Source: Kuschelorhynchus macadamiae
Taxonomy: Eukaryota; Arthropoda; Insecta; Coleoptera; Curculionidae
DNA: 64,000 nucleotides
Direction: 5' to 3'
NCBI GenBank assembly: GCA_030620095.1
Contig: JAUTXW010001345.1
Span: 509,001-573,000 of the forward strand
Under the pieces are notes generated by a model. It worked only from the letters and a program-made list of their open reading frames with translations. It was not told the origin of the DNA and ran no database searches. A program made the position numbers and the translations under genes. Positions 34,195 to 46,719 of the stretch are shown piece after piece (the stretch's first letter is position 1; every line of letters begins with the position of its first letter).

Positions 34195-34985
34195 TGTTTT
34201 TCCAGTAAATGGAGGACTTTAAGAATATTGCTTTAACATCCGGTCCACTAAAACAAAAACACTAGTTCAGATATGTAGATGACACTTTTGTATTTTTGGC
34301 TTGATGGATCTCCTCATATTTTTAGACCACCTTAATCAACAACATCATAATATTAAATTCACAATGGAAATGGAATCTAGTGGAGCGATTACGTTTCTGG
34401 GTGTATTTGTTCAAAGGAAAGAAAATGGTATATTAGGATATTTTGTGTATAGAAACCGATTTATACAAGTAGATACTTAAATGCAAATTTCCACTACCAT
34501 CCATCATAAAAGAAATTCGTTATTAACTGACTCACTAGTATTTAGAGCCAGTTCGATTTCTGATCAAGATTCCTTAACACCGGAAAGATGGAAATTGATC
34601 GAGACTCTGTCAGGGAATGGCTATTGCACTGAAGATATTACGTATTCAGGTAAAAGATAGAGTAAACCGTCTCCGCGAAAGGAGAATAATAAAGAGCCAT
34701 CGTTAGGTAGTGTTGTTCTTTCCTACATACATGGTACTATAGACAAAATAAGACGAAATCTTCGGTGGTCCAACATATGTACAATTTTCAATACACATAA
34801 GAAGATTGAACAATGCTTGCGATCCACACGAAGTGTATAAAATTCCTTGCTCCTGTAGAGATGTGTAAGTGGAAGAAACACGACACTCAATCTCTGTTAG
34901 ACTTAAGGAACATGAACGGTGTACTAAAAAGAAAGAAATTGTTCAATCTGCAGAATCTGCTGCAGCTGAATACGAGTGTAAGGTA
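34195..34985 (+). pseudogene. Penelope-like element, RT palm to GIY-YIG fragment
   Basis: It starts in the middle of the palm with FRYVDDTFVFL, continues with HHNIKFTMEMESSGAITFLG, and reaches a degenerate GIY-YIG region (IPCSCRDV...RHSISVRLKEHERC). Stops interrupt it. It is joined head to head with the minus-strand fragment at about 34190. Confidence 0.75.
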
Positions 34986-35392
34986 AATGCGCCTATTATC
35001 GGCATAACATCAATTACCGGCACATGTATATGATTTAATCCTAATAAATAAGATTTTGGGAAACAAATTTAATAGATAAATACTTCTAAGTCGTTCTAGG
35101 AACTTTCTTGCCCCACACTATCCCCACCCTTTAACAATTTGGATAGTTAGCTAAGAACTCCACAGTAATTTTGGTCAGTTGACAACTGAAGGTGGCGGGA
35201 AGCATATTGCTTATGTTCTGTCGTAAGAACCCGGCGCACAGTGATTCAGATTGTAATTCTTGCTGGACAATTTTTTTTGCTGTTAGTTAGCTAACTTATT
35301 GGATAAATTTATTTTTACATGTTATTTTAAAGCATTTCTGCAATTAACGCGGGATATATTTTCAATAAGAAATCAAGATATAGATCCTATAT

Positions 35393-35545
35393 ACAGGGTG
35401 ATTCAGAATCGGTCCATAATTTTATTCTTGAACTTTCCAACTAACGTAAAAGAAGCTAAACTGAGCGTAAATTAATACATTTTATAGGTTTTATTGACTT
35501 AAATTAGTTAACTTCATAGAATTATTATAATACAGGGTGTATCAA
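35393..35545. repeat. Mariner-type MITE remnants (TACAGGGTG ends)
   Basis: Two adjacent sequences begin TATACAGGGTGATTC (about 35391) and ATACAGGGTGTATC (about 35532), typical of small mariner-derived elements. Complete ends could not be paired. Confidence 0.45.
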
Positions 35546-36028
35546 AAATTACTAAGAGTGTATTTTAACACGTGTCGCGATGTAAAAATTTAAAAAGTCC
35601 AAGTACTACACTATACATACAAGCGTTATTATAACGTTTTTAGTCAGCTATGAGCAAGTTTATAGAGGGTATTCATTTAGAAACTTCCCACCCCGGATAT
35701 TTCGAAATTTAAAAATTTGCCAATACTTTACTTTTTTATTATGAATGTATTAGGATGAGAATTACTGTAAAAAGTAACGCTGGACAAAAAACGGATAAAA
35801 TCTAATCTAAATACTATTTTAATTAACACTTAACATTTTTTTTTTAATTTAGTTCTGTTTTTAATTCGTTTAAGTAACAAATTCTTATGATCTTATCGCT
35901 AGATACTTAAAAAAAAATTAAAACCGGGAATCTGAGTCGTCAGAAGCATCGCTGCCGCTGTCATAACCTACATTTTTGTCAGGTGCCTTAAGCAAATTTA
36001 TCATATCTCTATTGATAATACTTTTTGT

Positions 36029-37981
36029 CAGGGTGGCAAAGTTCTAATACTGGATATTAATGGATCCGAGGATAATAACAGAATATTTAAGAGGTCTTGA
36101 TGCGTACTGATTCGCGAAATTTTACGAGTGTTATGTTCTCAGTAATAACGGATTTCTTTATGACGAGCTTCTTGGGCGTCCTCGGACATTTGCACAATAG
36201 GTAGCATAAATAGATCAAGAACTTCTTTGCTATGAATAAGTATTTTGTGTACACTCGGAGCCATAGGATACGACTCATAATTTTATATATAAATTAGCTG
36301 TTTCCATTGCATACTCATGGAACTTTTTCGAATCGATATTATAATTACAAATTAACGTAGAAAGAATAACACTAAATCGGTAAATTAAGTTCTCGTCTAT
36401 ATCTGTAATGCTGGCAGACATTTTCGGATCTCGGAAAAAGCGACGAGCAGTGTTGTCATCGTTTGTATTTCCAAAGCCTGATTTAGGCATATCTACTAAA
36501 AGTCCTGTTTTTCCCTGAAATCCGGAAATAATCTGTTTTTTTTTTTTCGTTTCGAATAAGTTTTTATTTTCTTTTTGGACTCGCCAAGTTTTAAAGTCCA
36601 AACGATATGCTACGTGCAGCAGAAGTTCAAAAGACCTAATGTATGCATGTAATGTTGACATTCCTAAACTAATCGCTTCCGTACTCAATTTACGTGATAC
36701 CAAAGTAGGAATATCATTAAACTCTTTAGGACCCACCTTACAAATACAACACTTTTGGGACGAGTTATCCATCAATGAGTTACAAACCTTTCTGTCAACC
36801 ATAGTTTCATGTAACTGATGTTTGACGGAGAAGCTTGCTTTCTCGATAACAATTTTGGTTGGTAAGAGATTTTTGATTTGTTCGTCCATATGGACAAATT
36901 CTTCTTTAATAAGCGAATCTGTTTCTTTCACAAACTGTAATTTCACTGGCCTACAGAAACGGGTTGAAGATGTTCTCGGATTTTGCCAAATTATTTTTTT
37001 CTCAGATTTTGATTGATAGTAGAGCTGTTAAGGTACCACACAGGTTGCAAAGATACTCGAGTCGTCCGATTCTTTTGATACAAATCGTTGCTTATAATTA
37101 TTGTAACTTCCACTACGATCTGCCCAATCAAAAGTTGACAAAAACACATCTCTCTGAACTGCACTGATCCGTTCAATTGTGTGATTTAATAGACTCTGTA
37201 AATTAATTTCGGCAGATTTTTCTGTTATGGATATATGGTTCTGAGAAGGATAGCAACTTTTTTTAGATTCAATAATTTTGTAGTAGCTTGGATAAAGATT
37301 ACTAAGCCCTTTCTTTTTTGCTGATGTTTTTAATCCGATGTATTGATGACGTGTCAATTTTAAAGAAATAAACAACGCTAACGCTTCATCAGGGGTATAA
37401 GACTGGTTTTGCTTCTCACTATTTTTCATCGTTTTTTTGAGTTGTGCAGCTCTGTTTGGAGAATACGCTATTTCGTGAAAGACACTTGCTACGTTTCTAT
37501 GTCCGTCTGATCGAAGCTTCGTTTCAGTGGCCATATAAAGTTCATTTTGACTGGTTTTTTTAATTAAATTTTTCACTCTGCGCCTCTGGGTACGATTACT
37601 CGCTTGGGAAAATGCTATTTTTCGCCGACCAGGCTTTTTAATTGTCGAAAAGTTTAGTTCTCCTTCAAGCCATTCTTCATTTTTTGCAACAAAATCTGAT
37701 AAAAATCTTCGGCTTTCTTTCCATTTTTTCAGAAGCAGAATAGAGAAACTTTTTAGCTTATCCTGTATATTTTTTAAATTTTCATCATTGATGTCTTTAT
37801 CTTTAATATGTTCTTTTACGAAATGCATTAATTTCGCTTGCGACTGTGATGTTGTAGGTTGGAATTTATCGCCTTGTTTCAGCACATTAAACAAAACAGC
37901 TCGTTTAATGGATACGCGTCTCTCTAAAAAGAGGTGAACACTCATTAAAAGGCAAAAAGAGGCAAGCAAATCGAACATCAT
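36029..37981 (-). pseudogene. Transib transposase (RAG1-related), broken
   Basis: The minus-strand protein matches Transib, the transposon family from which the RAG1 core is thought to derive. Segments in order: KKPGRRKIAFSQASNRTQRR, YTPDEALALFISL, CYPSQNHISI, DWADRSGSYNNYKQRF (a candidate first catalytic aspartate), WQNPRTSSTRFCRPV, a zinc-binding-like CCICKVGP, KSGFGNTNDDNTARRFF, PSVHKILIHSKEV and EDAQEARHKEIRYY (a candidate catalytic glutamate). The frame is continuous except for a TAA at 37028-37030 after VVP, a one-base shift near 36275, and a TGA inside the last motif. An acidic tail (YDSGSDASDDSDS) may extend it to about 35922. A short intron before the first methionine is possible (GTAATG...CTAAG, about 38020-38140). 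Confidence 0.82.
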
Positions 37982-38599
37982 ACCTTAGCAGAGATACCAA
38001 GAAACGTTTTTTAACTAATCATATTTAATAACTTTTGATAACTTGAAAGCATATGTACACAAGAAAGCTATCAGAAGAAAAAAACATATATTGCAGAGCA
38101 CGCTATATGTAAAAAATTTAAGTCATTACCTGGCAAAATCACATCCATTTTCCAAAAATTCATTAACTTTTTACCAGGACACACTCAAGCACGCAACAAC
38201 TGACATTTAGCAACAAATAATTGTTTATCTCGCGCCGGCCGCGGCCTGCTAAGACTGGCGCTTGAATTTGACTAGTAAATATTATTTTATATATTTTTTT
38301 TGTAATGATTTAAGTTGACTGGGTATTTTTCTTTATTATTTTAGTTATATTAAATAATTACGCATATTATAAAAAAATTACCACAGGCGTGCCGATAATT
38401 AGTGTCATGTCATAAGGTTCTATTTAGGTCCAATTTCGCTATTATTTGCATAGCAGATCCGATAGGTTTTTGCTTTTATTAATCTAATATATTCGAAAAC
38501 ACGTAGACCAAATATCGGCACCCAAAATATGTAATGATTGGAAAAATATATCTCCCTAGAGAATAGTGCCGGTAATACGGCATAAAAATCAAACGATTA

Positions 38600-39066
38600 A
38601 GCGAAAGATAAGAAAAAAAGTTCCTGCTGTAGCCACTGGTTTACAGTGGCAGCAATACCCTCAAAAGAAAGAGGAAAAGAAAAAAATGAAGAAGGGTTAA
38701 AAATAAAAAGGAAAGAAGAGCGTGAAAAGAAAAAGATAGAGGTGGACAACAAAAAGAAAAAAGCCAAAATCGATAGGTCGTCGTCTATTTCTCATTCCTA
38801 ATATTAGGAGCAAACCGAAGGAAAGGAAATGTCGGTTCTAAGGTACAAAAAGTAACCAAAGAATTATTTTGGCAAAACCCTCGACCGTCGTCTTCAAAAC
38901 CAGTCAACGAATCGTAATATTATTTAATTTGCGATACGGAAAGACAACTGGATATGCGCTTATGTCCCGAATATCTCAAGTGTTAAAACGAAGAGTGTAT
39001 GGGCCTTAGAGAATCCGACGAAGAAGAGTATGACTGCCCGTTCCACGCAAACCTATCACCAAATCC
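38600..39066 (+). pseudogene. Lys-rich and Cys/His C-terminal remnant of a transposon protein
   Basis: The broken frames read KRKEEREKKKIEVDNKKKK, then after a gap LICDTERQLDMRLCPEY and NEECMGLRESDEEEYDCPFH before a stop near 39075. A lysine-rich linker followed by a Cys/His cluster is seen at the C-terminus of many pogo/Tigger-like transposon proteins, but I cannot see a DDE domain, so the family is uncertain. Confidence 0.45.
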
Positions 39067-39320
39067 AAATTGATTAGTTGATTTTAGCTATTAAACTTTC
39101 GTTTTATTTTATTTTTAGTTAGTAAGTATGCCTTTAAATCTACATGATAACCAAATATTTGTTATGTTTATTTTAAACTTTTTACCTCTCGTTTGTTGTG
39201 TTAAGATATTTTAATAAATATTTCCTTAGTTCTAATAATTTATTTAGATGCCGGTAAATGGTTCTTACGTGTGCCGAAAATTAGAGCAGGAATGTTTTTC
39301 AAGGTAACGGTATTAGGCGC

Positions 39321-41100
39321 CTAGAATACATATTTTATTATTTATTGGTTGTATTTTTAGACTAAATATTAAATCATAATAATGGGATTATTCAAAATTC
39401 CTAAGAATGGTCTTTTAAAAAACCAAACTACAAAGTATTTTTGACTTCTATTATTTGTATTAAAGTATATTATGTTCCAACATATTATTTAAGAGTTTTA
39501 AGGTGCCGATAATTGGTACATTACTTTACTACTAGTCACGTTTTAAATGTTAAAGAAACCAAGGTTCCAGGATTTTATAAACGGAAAATTAGAGAATCTA
39601 TTGAAATTTTTAAGTTCCTGAGAGTGTTGCACTGCACCAATTTACATGATTTTTGCTGAAATGATCGTCTGATACCGAAACCTTTCAACACTATTTTTTG
39701 TATTGTTTAATTGCGTATTTTTTCTAAAAATAATATGTGTTTTGTTCAATAACATTTCTGGACAATGTGGTGAATGCGCCATATATTCTTATAATTCCAC
39801 TGGAAATTCATCGCATCATCTGATGGAAAAGGCAGAACAAGGTCTGCCGGGCCAGCTTGTATTCTGTTATTTTCTGCTAGTATTGGTATTTATTGCTATT
39901 TTCCGTAGTTTTTGACATTCTTATTTACCTTATTTACTAATTTCATCTAGTGCATTGCTAATTCTATAGTAGCCCTGTTTTTTAGCATTATACGTAATTC
40001 AAGTAAAATCTAAACTTTTTGTTAATTTAATAAAATAAATATATAACTTCAATATTTACACGCCTACGCTATTATACAATTTCAAAGTTATATTAGTTTA
40101 AAATTATAACAAAACGTCAATACAACTTACAATCAAAACTATATTTTCCGCCAGTTAACTGCAGCTATAATCTCGTATCCGCTAAAACTCGCTCGATAGA
40201 TGTATTCCGCCAAATTAACGTAGGCCCGGCATGCTTGTCATGGCTCTCGTCTTATATTCACATGACCCGAGTACAAATTAAACATTTTGTCCTAGCGGGG
40301 ACACAACATAATATGCTTTTGCTATTCTGGAAGTCAACTGTTTCAACAAATTATAGCCATCAGGAAAGGTAAGTGTCACAATTAATTTTCATAAAGCTAT
40401 AGATTATTTCATGTTATTTTTAAACCAACTCATGTACCTAGACGCCGGAATTTAAAATTCCAACATGCATATTGCCTTTCAAGTAATGAAAACAAGCCGT
40501 TTTGCTTGTCGAAACGAAACCAACTTGCTTTCTAAATGGACCTGAAACCGAAGCCTAAGTGCAGAAGAATCTGAAAACCACTCGAGTTATTAGGCAATTC
40601 TCAGGTGCACTTTTCGAATTGAATGTTTTTTCTTTATATCTCAAAGCATATTGAAAGACTGTAAATAATAGAGGAAAATACCGATTAACGTAGTACAAAT
40701 TTTAAAATATGATCTTCTGAATATTACATCTGAAATCTTGGCTGAACTTTATATTCTATATTCCACGGGGCATCATAAAGCCACTTGTAGCGGCATTCAT
40801 AACTCAAGAGTAAATAATGTAAAAATATGAAAAGACTGACGCGGCAAGTACTATAATAATACAAAGAAAATCATTACAAACAAATTTCACCAGGAAAATT
40901 AAAGTTGCCGACAAACTTATTCTTAATTACTTACCTAATAACAAAAATATATTTATGTACTTAGTGTTTTGGTGTCTAATACCATGGGTGTGATATCTTT
41001 CTGTCTTTATTAATTTGGCGCCGCTTTCATAAAGTAAAATTTTCCAGATGAAGTAAAATATTATTTTTAACTTTTAAGTGCATTGTTTGAATTCAGTTTT
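39321..41100. other. No gene recognised
   Basis: AT-rich. A 70-codon ORF at 39703-39915 has no recognisable family. A good-looking GTAAGT donor near 40371 was not accompanied by a supportable exon. Confidence 0.5.
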
Positions 41101-41104
41101 TTTT

Positions 41105-41440
41105 TATATCATCCATTTTAATTCTATTTATACAAATTTTGTTGTAAAGGTCAAGTTTAACAGATAGCCACACACTGCATATATAACATCATTACATAAT
41201 AACACTCCTGACAGAACTGCTGCTTCTGTGAGAAAGTATGAGGGTTTCGTCTTACTATTTAGTAAGAATTTTTTTCAATATCACCGCCCTTAAGTTTTAG
41301 CAAAAAAATAACGTAAAATAATTTTTATTTCATCCTTTTTAATTCTATTTATACAAATTTTATTGTAAAAGTTAAGTTTAACGGACAGCCACACAATGCA
41401 TACGTAACATCATTATATAATAACACTCCTGACATAATGG
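41105..41440 (+). repeat. Two direct copies of a 115-bp block, about 220 bp apart
   Basis: Copies at 41110-41222 and 41331-41440 share TTAATTCTATTTATACAAAT, 'AGTTTAACGGACAGCCACAC' and 'ATAACACTCCTGACA'. They look like part of a tandem unit in the 3' region of an unidentified element. Confidence 0.75.
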
Positions 41441-42592
41441 TGAAGGTTTGAGTGAATGCATATATTTTTCAATGTAACGACGTGCAAACAGTTCAAAATG
41501 GCGCCATTACGCAATTTTTAGCATTTTTTTATACTCCCTGAAAATTTCATCCAAATTGATCAAACCGGTGGGGAATAATCGTTGTACATACATAAAAAAC
41601 ATAGGATCGAATTGTTAACCTCTTCCTCTTTTGAAATCGGTTAAAAAGAAACTCGGCAAACCATAGGCACATGTTTCTGGTTGAAAGTTTTCATCACTAT
41701 AAATTTAATGACACGTTTACATTTTTATGACAAGTCTTTTAACAACAATAAACCGGTCAAGAAGTGACAATAAATCTATTTAGGATGGCTTGACAAATTC
41801 CTTCGTTTTTTAAATTTGTCAGCATCAAATAAGCCATATCGTAAATTATACAGTTATGAGGTAACAGTAGGTAATTGCCTGGTCTAAGGTTCAAAGGGAC
41901 GTTGGAAAGTCTGTGAATAAAAATGTTATTTATATAAACATTTTTTTAATTAACTACAACACATAAAAACTAAAACATAATTTCTTTATTTATCGTAAGC
42001 CGTCACACACATATATTAATATTGAGATTATCTTTAATCATAAAAATGTCAGATTTTAACTTTTTTATTCACAGATTTCTAATCACATCTTTACTACCTA
42101 GATGAAAATTATAATAGAGAACAAAATGTCTTAAACCGATAGCAGTTAACAATGAATCTTAACCAAATATTTTATACAAATTAATCGCCAAGAAATCTTA
42201 TAACAAAGCAATCGGTTTAGTATATTCATTAGTTAAAAATGTCAGCCAACCAATTTACGTAAAACGAAAAATCAGGTGATTACAGGCTGAAATGTGGTTT
42301 TGTTCCAAGATGTGTATTGGTCAAACCGGCAGATGTGTAACTACATAAGAAATTTAAATATTTCACACTAAAGTAATCACATGATGATCATTTTAAAATG
42401 TTTTACTCGGAAATAAAGTCAAAGGAACTTCATTTTCTCAAAAGTATTAAAATTAGGAAATTAAAAATATCCTGACTATTACTAAACGTTATAGTAGCTT
42501 TGCATGATTCTTCATTAAAGTATTGTATACGTCAAAAATTAGAAATAATGATTTTATTGGAAATTTGTTGTTTTATATTCTTCTCCAGCCTT
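41441..42592. other. No gene recognised
   Basis: Contains a phrase around 41535-41650 (CTGAAAATTTCATCCAAATT) with the look of a retroelement 3' region. No coding sequence. Confidence 0.45.
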
Positions 42593-44222
42593 TTAATTCA
42601 TCCACTCCTGGACATAGGCTTTTCCTAATTCTTTCCACTGTTTTCTATCTTGTGCTTTCTGGTGCCATCTATCCATCTCATCTGGGGTCTACCTTTACTA
42701 CATTTAGCCTCTCTTGGTCGCCATTGTATGATTCGTAGTGGCCATCTTTCATACTGTTGTCTTGCGACGTGCCCAGTCCATTGCCATTTAAGTTCAGCAA
42801 TCCTCCTAATGACGTCTGTAACCCCTGTTCTTCGTGGGATCTCTTCGTTTCTGATTCTCTCCCTCAGAGACAACCCCAACATTGATCTTTCCATTGATAT
42901 CTGCATTATTCTCAGTTTGTTGGAGTTTTTCTGCGTTAGGCATGTTGTTTGCAGTCCGTATGTGGTAACTGGTAGGACACAGGCATCGAATACTTTTCTT
43001 TTTAAATTGATTGGTATACTGCTCTCTCTCTCAGCACGAAAAAGAGTTTTCCAAATGCTGCACAGGAAAGCTGTATTTGTTTGGTAATTTCCCTGTACTG
43101 GTTTTCCTTTCCAAGAGTGATTATATGGCCCAAATAATTGTATTCCCTGATGTTTTCAATGTCCTCATCGTCAATCGATATATGTGTGTTTTCTGGGCTC
43201 ATTATTTTTGTTTTGGAATAATTCATTCTGAGGCCAACCTGTTTTGACTCATCGCTTAGTTGTTGAAGCATTATTTTTAATTCGTTTGTGTCACTTGATA
43301 TTAGTATGATGTCGTCTGCAAATCGGAGGTGGTTAAGATATACTCCGTCAATTTTAATTTCTTTCTTTTCCCATATTAATTTCTTAAAGATGTCTTCGGG
43401 TACCAGAGTAAATAGTTTTGGCGATATCATGTCCCCTTGACCAATGCCCCTCTCTACCTTGATTTTGTTCGTTCTTATTTCCTCGTCTATTTTGATTTGA
43501 AGAGAAGCATTATGGTAGATATTTTCGATAAGTGTACTATCCATGGCCATCAGTATGTAACCAATCTCGACTGTATTAAACGCCTTTTGGAAGTCGATAA
43601 AGGCTAGATGTATTGGTACTTTGTATTCTGTGGTTTTTTCTATAAGAGTTCTTATTGTTTGCAAATGGTCGATTGTGCTGAAGCCTTTTCGGAAACCAGC
43701 TTGTTCTACAGGTTGGTCGAATTTTGATGTAAGTCGGTTAGTGATCATTTTTGTGAAAAGCTTGTACAAGTGTGATAATAAACTGATCGGTCTGTAGTTT
43801 TCGATATTTGCTGAATCTTCTTTCTTGAACAGTAAGATAATTTCCGCATCTAACCAGCTTTCTGGGACTTTTCCTTCTAGTAAGCATTTATTCAAAAGCA
43901 CACAGATACTTTTTTCTAGCACTGGTCCTCCAAATTTCAACATTTCAGCTGTGATTCTATCTTCACCAGGGGTCTTGCCGTTTTTCATGTGTTTCAGGGC
44001 TTTCTGAATTTCTCCTGATGTGATGTCTAGGATTTCTTCTGATCCAGAATTCAATTTTTAGTTCTTACTCCCATATTCAGCGTTGTTGATGAGTAAAGCT
44101 TAGTATAGAATCTCTCTATTACATTGGCTATTTCTTCTTTGTTGGTTACGACTACTTCGTTTTCATTCTTTATTTTGTTCAGTTGTGTTCTTCCTGTTGA
44201 TAATTTCGATTTAAATACTCTC
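42593..44222 (-). pseudogene. RTE-clade LINE, reverse transcriptase and C-terminus
   Basis: The minus-strand reading contains most of an RTE-type reverse transcriptase: KNGKTPGEDRITAEMLK, NYRPISLLSHLYKLFTKMI, EQAGFRKGFSTIDHLQTIR, LAFIDFQKAFNTV, GQGDMISPKLF and the catalytic LRFADDIILIS. The C-terminal region has ERIRNEEIPRRTGVTDVI, LKWQWTGHVAR and a final KAYVQEWMN before a stop at 42593-42595. Frameshifts lie near 44045, in a GA-rich run near 43030, and near 42670. The apurinic endonuclease domain is lost by 5' truncation at about 44222, exactly where family A repeat begins. Confidence 0.85.
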
Positions 44223-44545
44223 ATATAGCTAAAGAACTACTTATCTGATTGACGTCAAATTTTGTTCCAAAATTAAGAGTCATATAGAGATAACCTGGTA
44301 ATATTTTGGAAAAAATCCAATATAGCGGAACTAAATGGCGGCCTAGTTAAATGTTTAAAAAAATATTGCTAAAAATTATTTATCCAATTTACCTAAAATT
44401 TTGCAGAAAAATTAACTGTGACATGGGGGTGAACTAGTAACATTTTGGTACCAATCCAAGATAGCATAACAAAACGGCGCCCTCATAAAATATTTGGGTC
44501 AAATCTTGCAACTTATTTTGAAGCTGTTCCCTTTATCGGAAGTGA
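44222..44545 (+). repeat. Repeat family A, partial copy
   Basis: Begins AGCTAAAGAACTACTTATC and contains 'AACTAAATGGCGGCCTAG' and 'GTAATATTTTGGAA'. It abuts the truncated RTE LINE. Confidence 0.75.
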
Positions 44546-45060
44546 CTGAAATTTGGTATACATATATAAACCAGATGACAATACAACAATATGAATATCT
44601 TATACAGGGTGCTTACAAAATATTGCTAATAAGTTCAAAAAAGTTTCCGTATTAGGAATTTCGTACATATACATAAACTTGATAACGATACAATATTATG
44701 GTGTTGAATATCTCGTCTTGTATAGTGTGCACCTATATAAACAAGTGACAATGCAATATTATGGTGGCAAGTCTAAATATTGCTGGAAAGTACAAAATAA
44801 AATATATGTGAAAATATTTAAATATTACAAAAACACAGAACTTTTGAAAGTTTTGTGTGTATATAATTTTATTAACCCGAAAAATACAAATATTAAAATA
44901 AATTTAAATTAGCAAATATAAACAATATTTTAGAAATGTTATACTGGATTATCCTAGCCGTGGTTTCATTTAAATAGGGGTGGTAAGTGAATTAATGTAT
45001 GTATGTATGTATGTATGTACATTTATATATTAGATCTCATCGATAAAGTTATATTGTATA
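44546..45060. other. No gene; TACAGGGTG end and (ATGT)n tract
   Basis: A mariner-MITE-like end (TATACAGGGTGCTTAC) is at about 44601, and an ATGT microsatellite lies at about 44995-45019. No gene. Confidence 0.5.
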
Positions 45061-45061
45061 A

Positions 45062-45114
<53 letters not shown>
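45061..45114. repeat. (TA)n microsatellite
   Basis: TA run just before the TACAGGGTTATTC end of the following repeat. Confidence 0.95.
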
Positions 45115-45116
<2 letters not shown>

Positions 45117-45118
<2 letters not shown>

Positions 45119-46030
45119 CAGGGTTATTCACGGTGAGTGTCCAATTAGAAGTATGTGGAGAATCAATAAACACAGTACTATCAAACCTTGCCTCTACACA
45201 TAATTGAACATAAACTCTCTTTTTAAAATATTTTAAATTTTGTGGTATTGCCGCTTTTGACCCAAACCGATGGCAATATCTATTTTATAATATGTAAAGT
45301 ATGAAAATAAAAAATACCCGTAATCATAAGCGTTTTTTTTTAATAGAAAATAATTTAATACTTAAGGGGCATATACAAAAATTTTAATATTCAAGGGGCG
45401 ATTTCACCCCATCGAAATTTAAGTTTCGAAAAACCCCGACTTGTCAAACCTTTACACCGTACAATCAACTCTTTATCAAAAGTCAGCATTTTATATCAAG
45501 AGTGATCCGATTTTTTAAACACCCTGTATTCATTTTTTAAATATCTATAAAAATAAATAACACCTATTCAAGCGTTTTTTCAAAAACTAACCGTTTTTTA
45601 AATAAAATATATTGTATTATTTAAGGGGTGGTTTCATCATCTTGTAACTTAAGTTTTGAAAAATCCCTTCTTTCCGAACCTCTACACCTTGCAGTCGATT
45701 CGTGTACTAAAATTCCGTTTTTTACGACAAGCGTTTGAACAAGATCGTAATTAATAAGCGACCCGATTTTTTAAAACACCCTGTATAACAGTTTCGAAGT
45801 TTTAAAATAAAATAAATAAACAAAATAAGATCTGATAAGATAGAAAAACTAACCATTTTTTAGATACAAAATATTGTGATATTTAAGAATTTGAGTTCCG
45901 AAAAATATCTTCTTATAGAACTTCTACATCGGGAAATCAATCTGTGTGCCAAAATTCAGCTTCCTATGTAAAGCGGTTTAAGCAGAGGCGTGTTTAATCA
46001 GTGAGTCAATTAAGGATTTTATATATTAGT
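45117..46030. repeat. 258-bp tandem repeat, about three degenerate units, with a TACAGGGT end
   Basis: The phrase CCGATTTTTTAAACACCCTG recurs at about 45508 and 45764, giving a period near 258 bp. Shared blocks include AAACTAACC(A/G)TTTTTTA and 'CGAAAAA...CTTCT'. The block starts at TACAGGGTTATTCACGG next to (TA)n and contains CACCCTGTA at 45520 and 45778. It may be a mariner-type MITE with internal tandem units. Confidence 0.7.
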
Positions 46031-46719
46031 ATAGATAGATAATAAAAACAATAACATTAAACCAAAGTAAATTTTTGACAATATTTCAAATCTACGACCG
46101 GAGCCTGAAAATGGCATTTCTTAACCAATACCGAATAAACAACTGGCACCATAGAAGGAAATAAATTAGCGAGATTTAATCCTTTTTACCCTTTTGCAAT
46201 TTAAGAATACAAAAATTTAGCCTCCTATGAAAATATCGTGTTAAATTTTATCAGTTATCGCCCATACGGTAGAAAATAAATGCATCATCCTAGAAATTTG
46301 AAACCAATGAAAACCTGCCATTGACCAATTGAATGCGTCGAGTTGAATAATTCGCTGACAGGCACACATCAAGTCCACATTGACCCGAGGAGGATGAATA
46401 TGAGGAGCTGTCAATAAAAATAATGCGATTTTCTTTAAATGTGTTTTGTGGTAAATTGATCGTACCCCGATTTTTGAGCAATTTCAATTGACTTCGTATA
46501 AACTGTACAAAATAAAAATGTTTGTATACATTAAAAAACGATAAGAAAGTAAAAATTTTACTAATTTAAGCAACTTTCTTATAACAACAAGATGTAATAA
46601 ATTTTTAAATTCAAATTTTTCCTTGTAACCGATAGTAGCAGTATCGTTATATTCCGAATATATTCTTTCAATGCCACGTGAGAAAATATATTAACAAATC
46701 ACAATTACTTTTGTCTTTT
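46031..46719. other. No gene recognised
   Basis: AT-rich spacer between the tandem repeat and the hAT relic. Confidence 0.5.

Larger units (their letters stand above)
34989..39320. mobile_element. Composite element with GCGCCTA ends and a Transib inside (tentative)
   Basis: The left border reads GCGCCTATTATCGG (34989-35002). The right border, complemented, reads GCGCCTAATACCG (ending at about 39320). Copies of a GTGCCGATAATT-like motif lie just inside both borders. Between them are a Transib pseudogene on the minus strand and a Lys-rich/Cys-His coding remnant on the plus strand. I infer that an older DNA transposon received a Transib insertion. The borders are a working guess based on short matches. 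Confidence 0.4.

Noticed and set aside
39703..39915. 70-codon ORF with a hydrophobic C-terminus
   Set aside because: No family resemblance, no splice or start context, and surrounded by non-coding DNA.
40262..40371. Possible exon ending at a strong GTAAGT donor
   Set aside because: No convincing acceptor and no recognisable protein in any frame.
42650..43247. Plus-strand ORFs
   Set aside because: Antisense shadows of the RTE reverse transcriptase on the minus strand.
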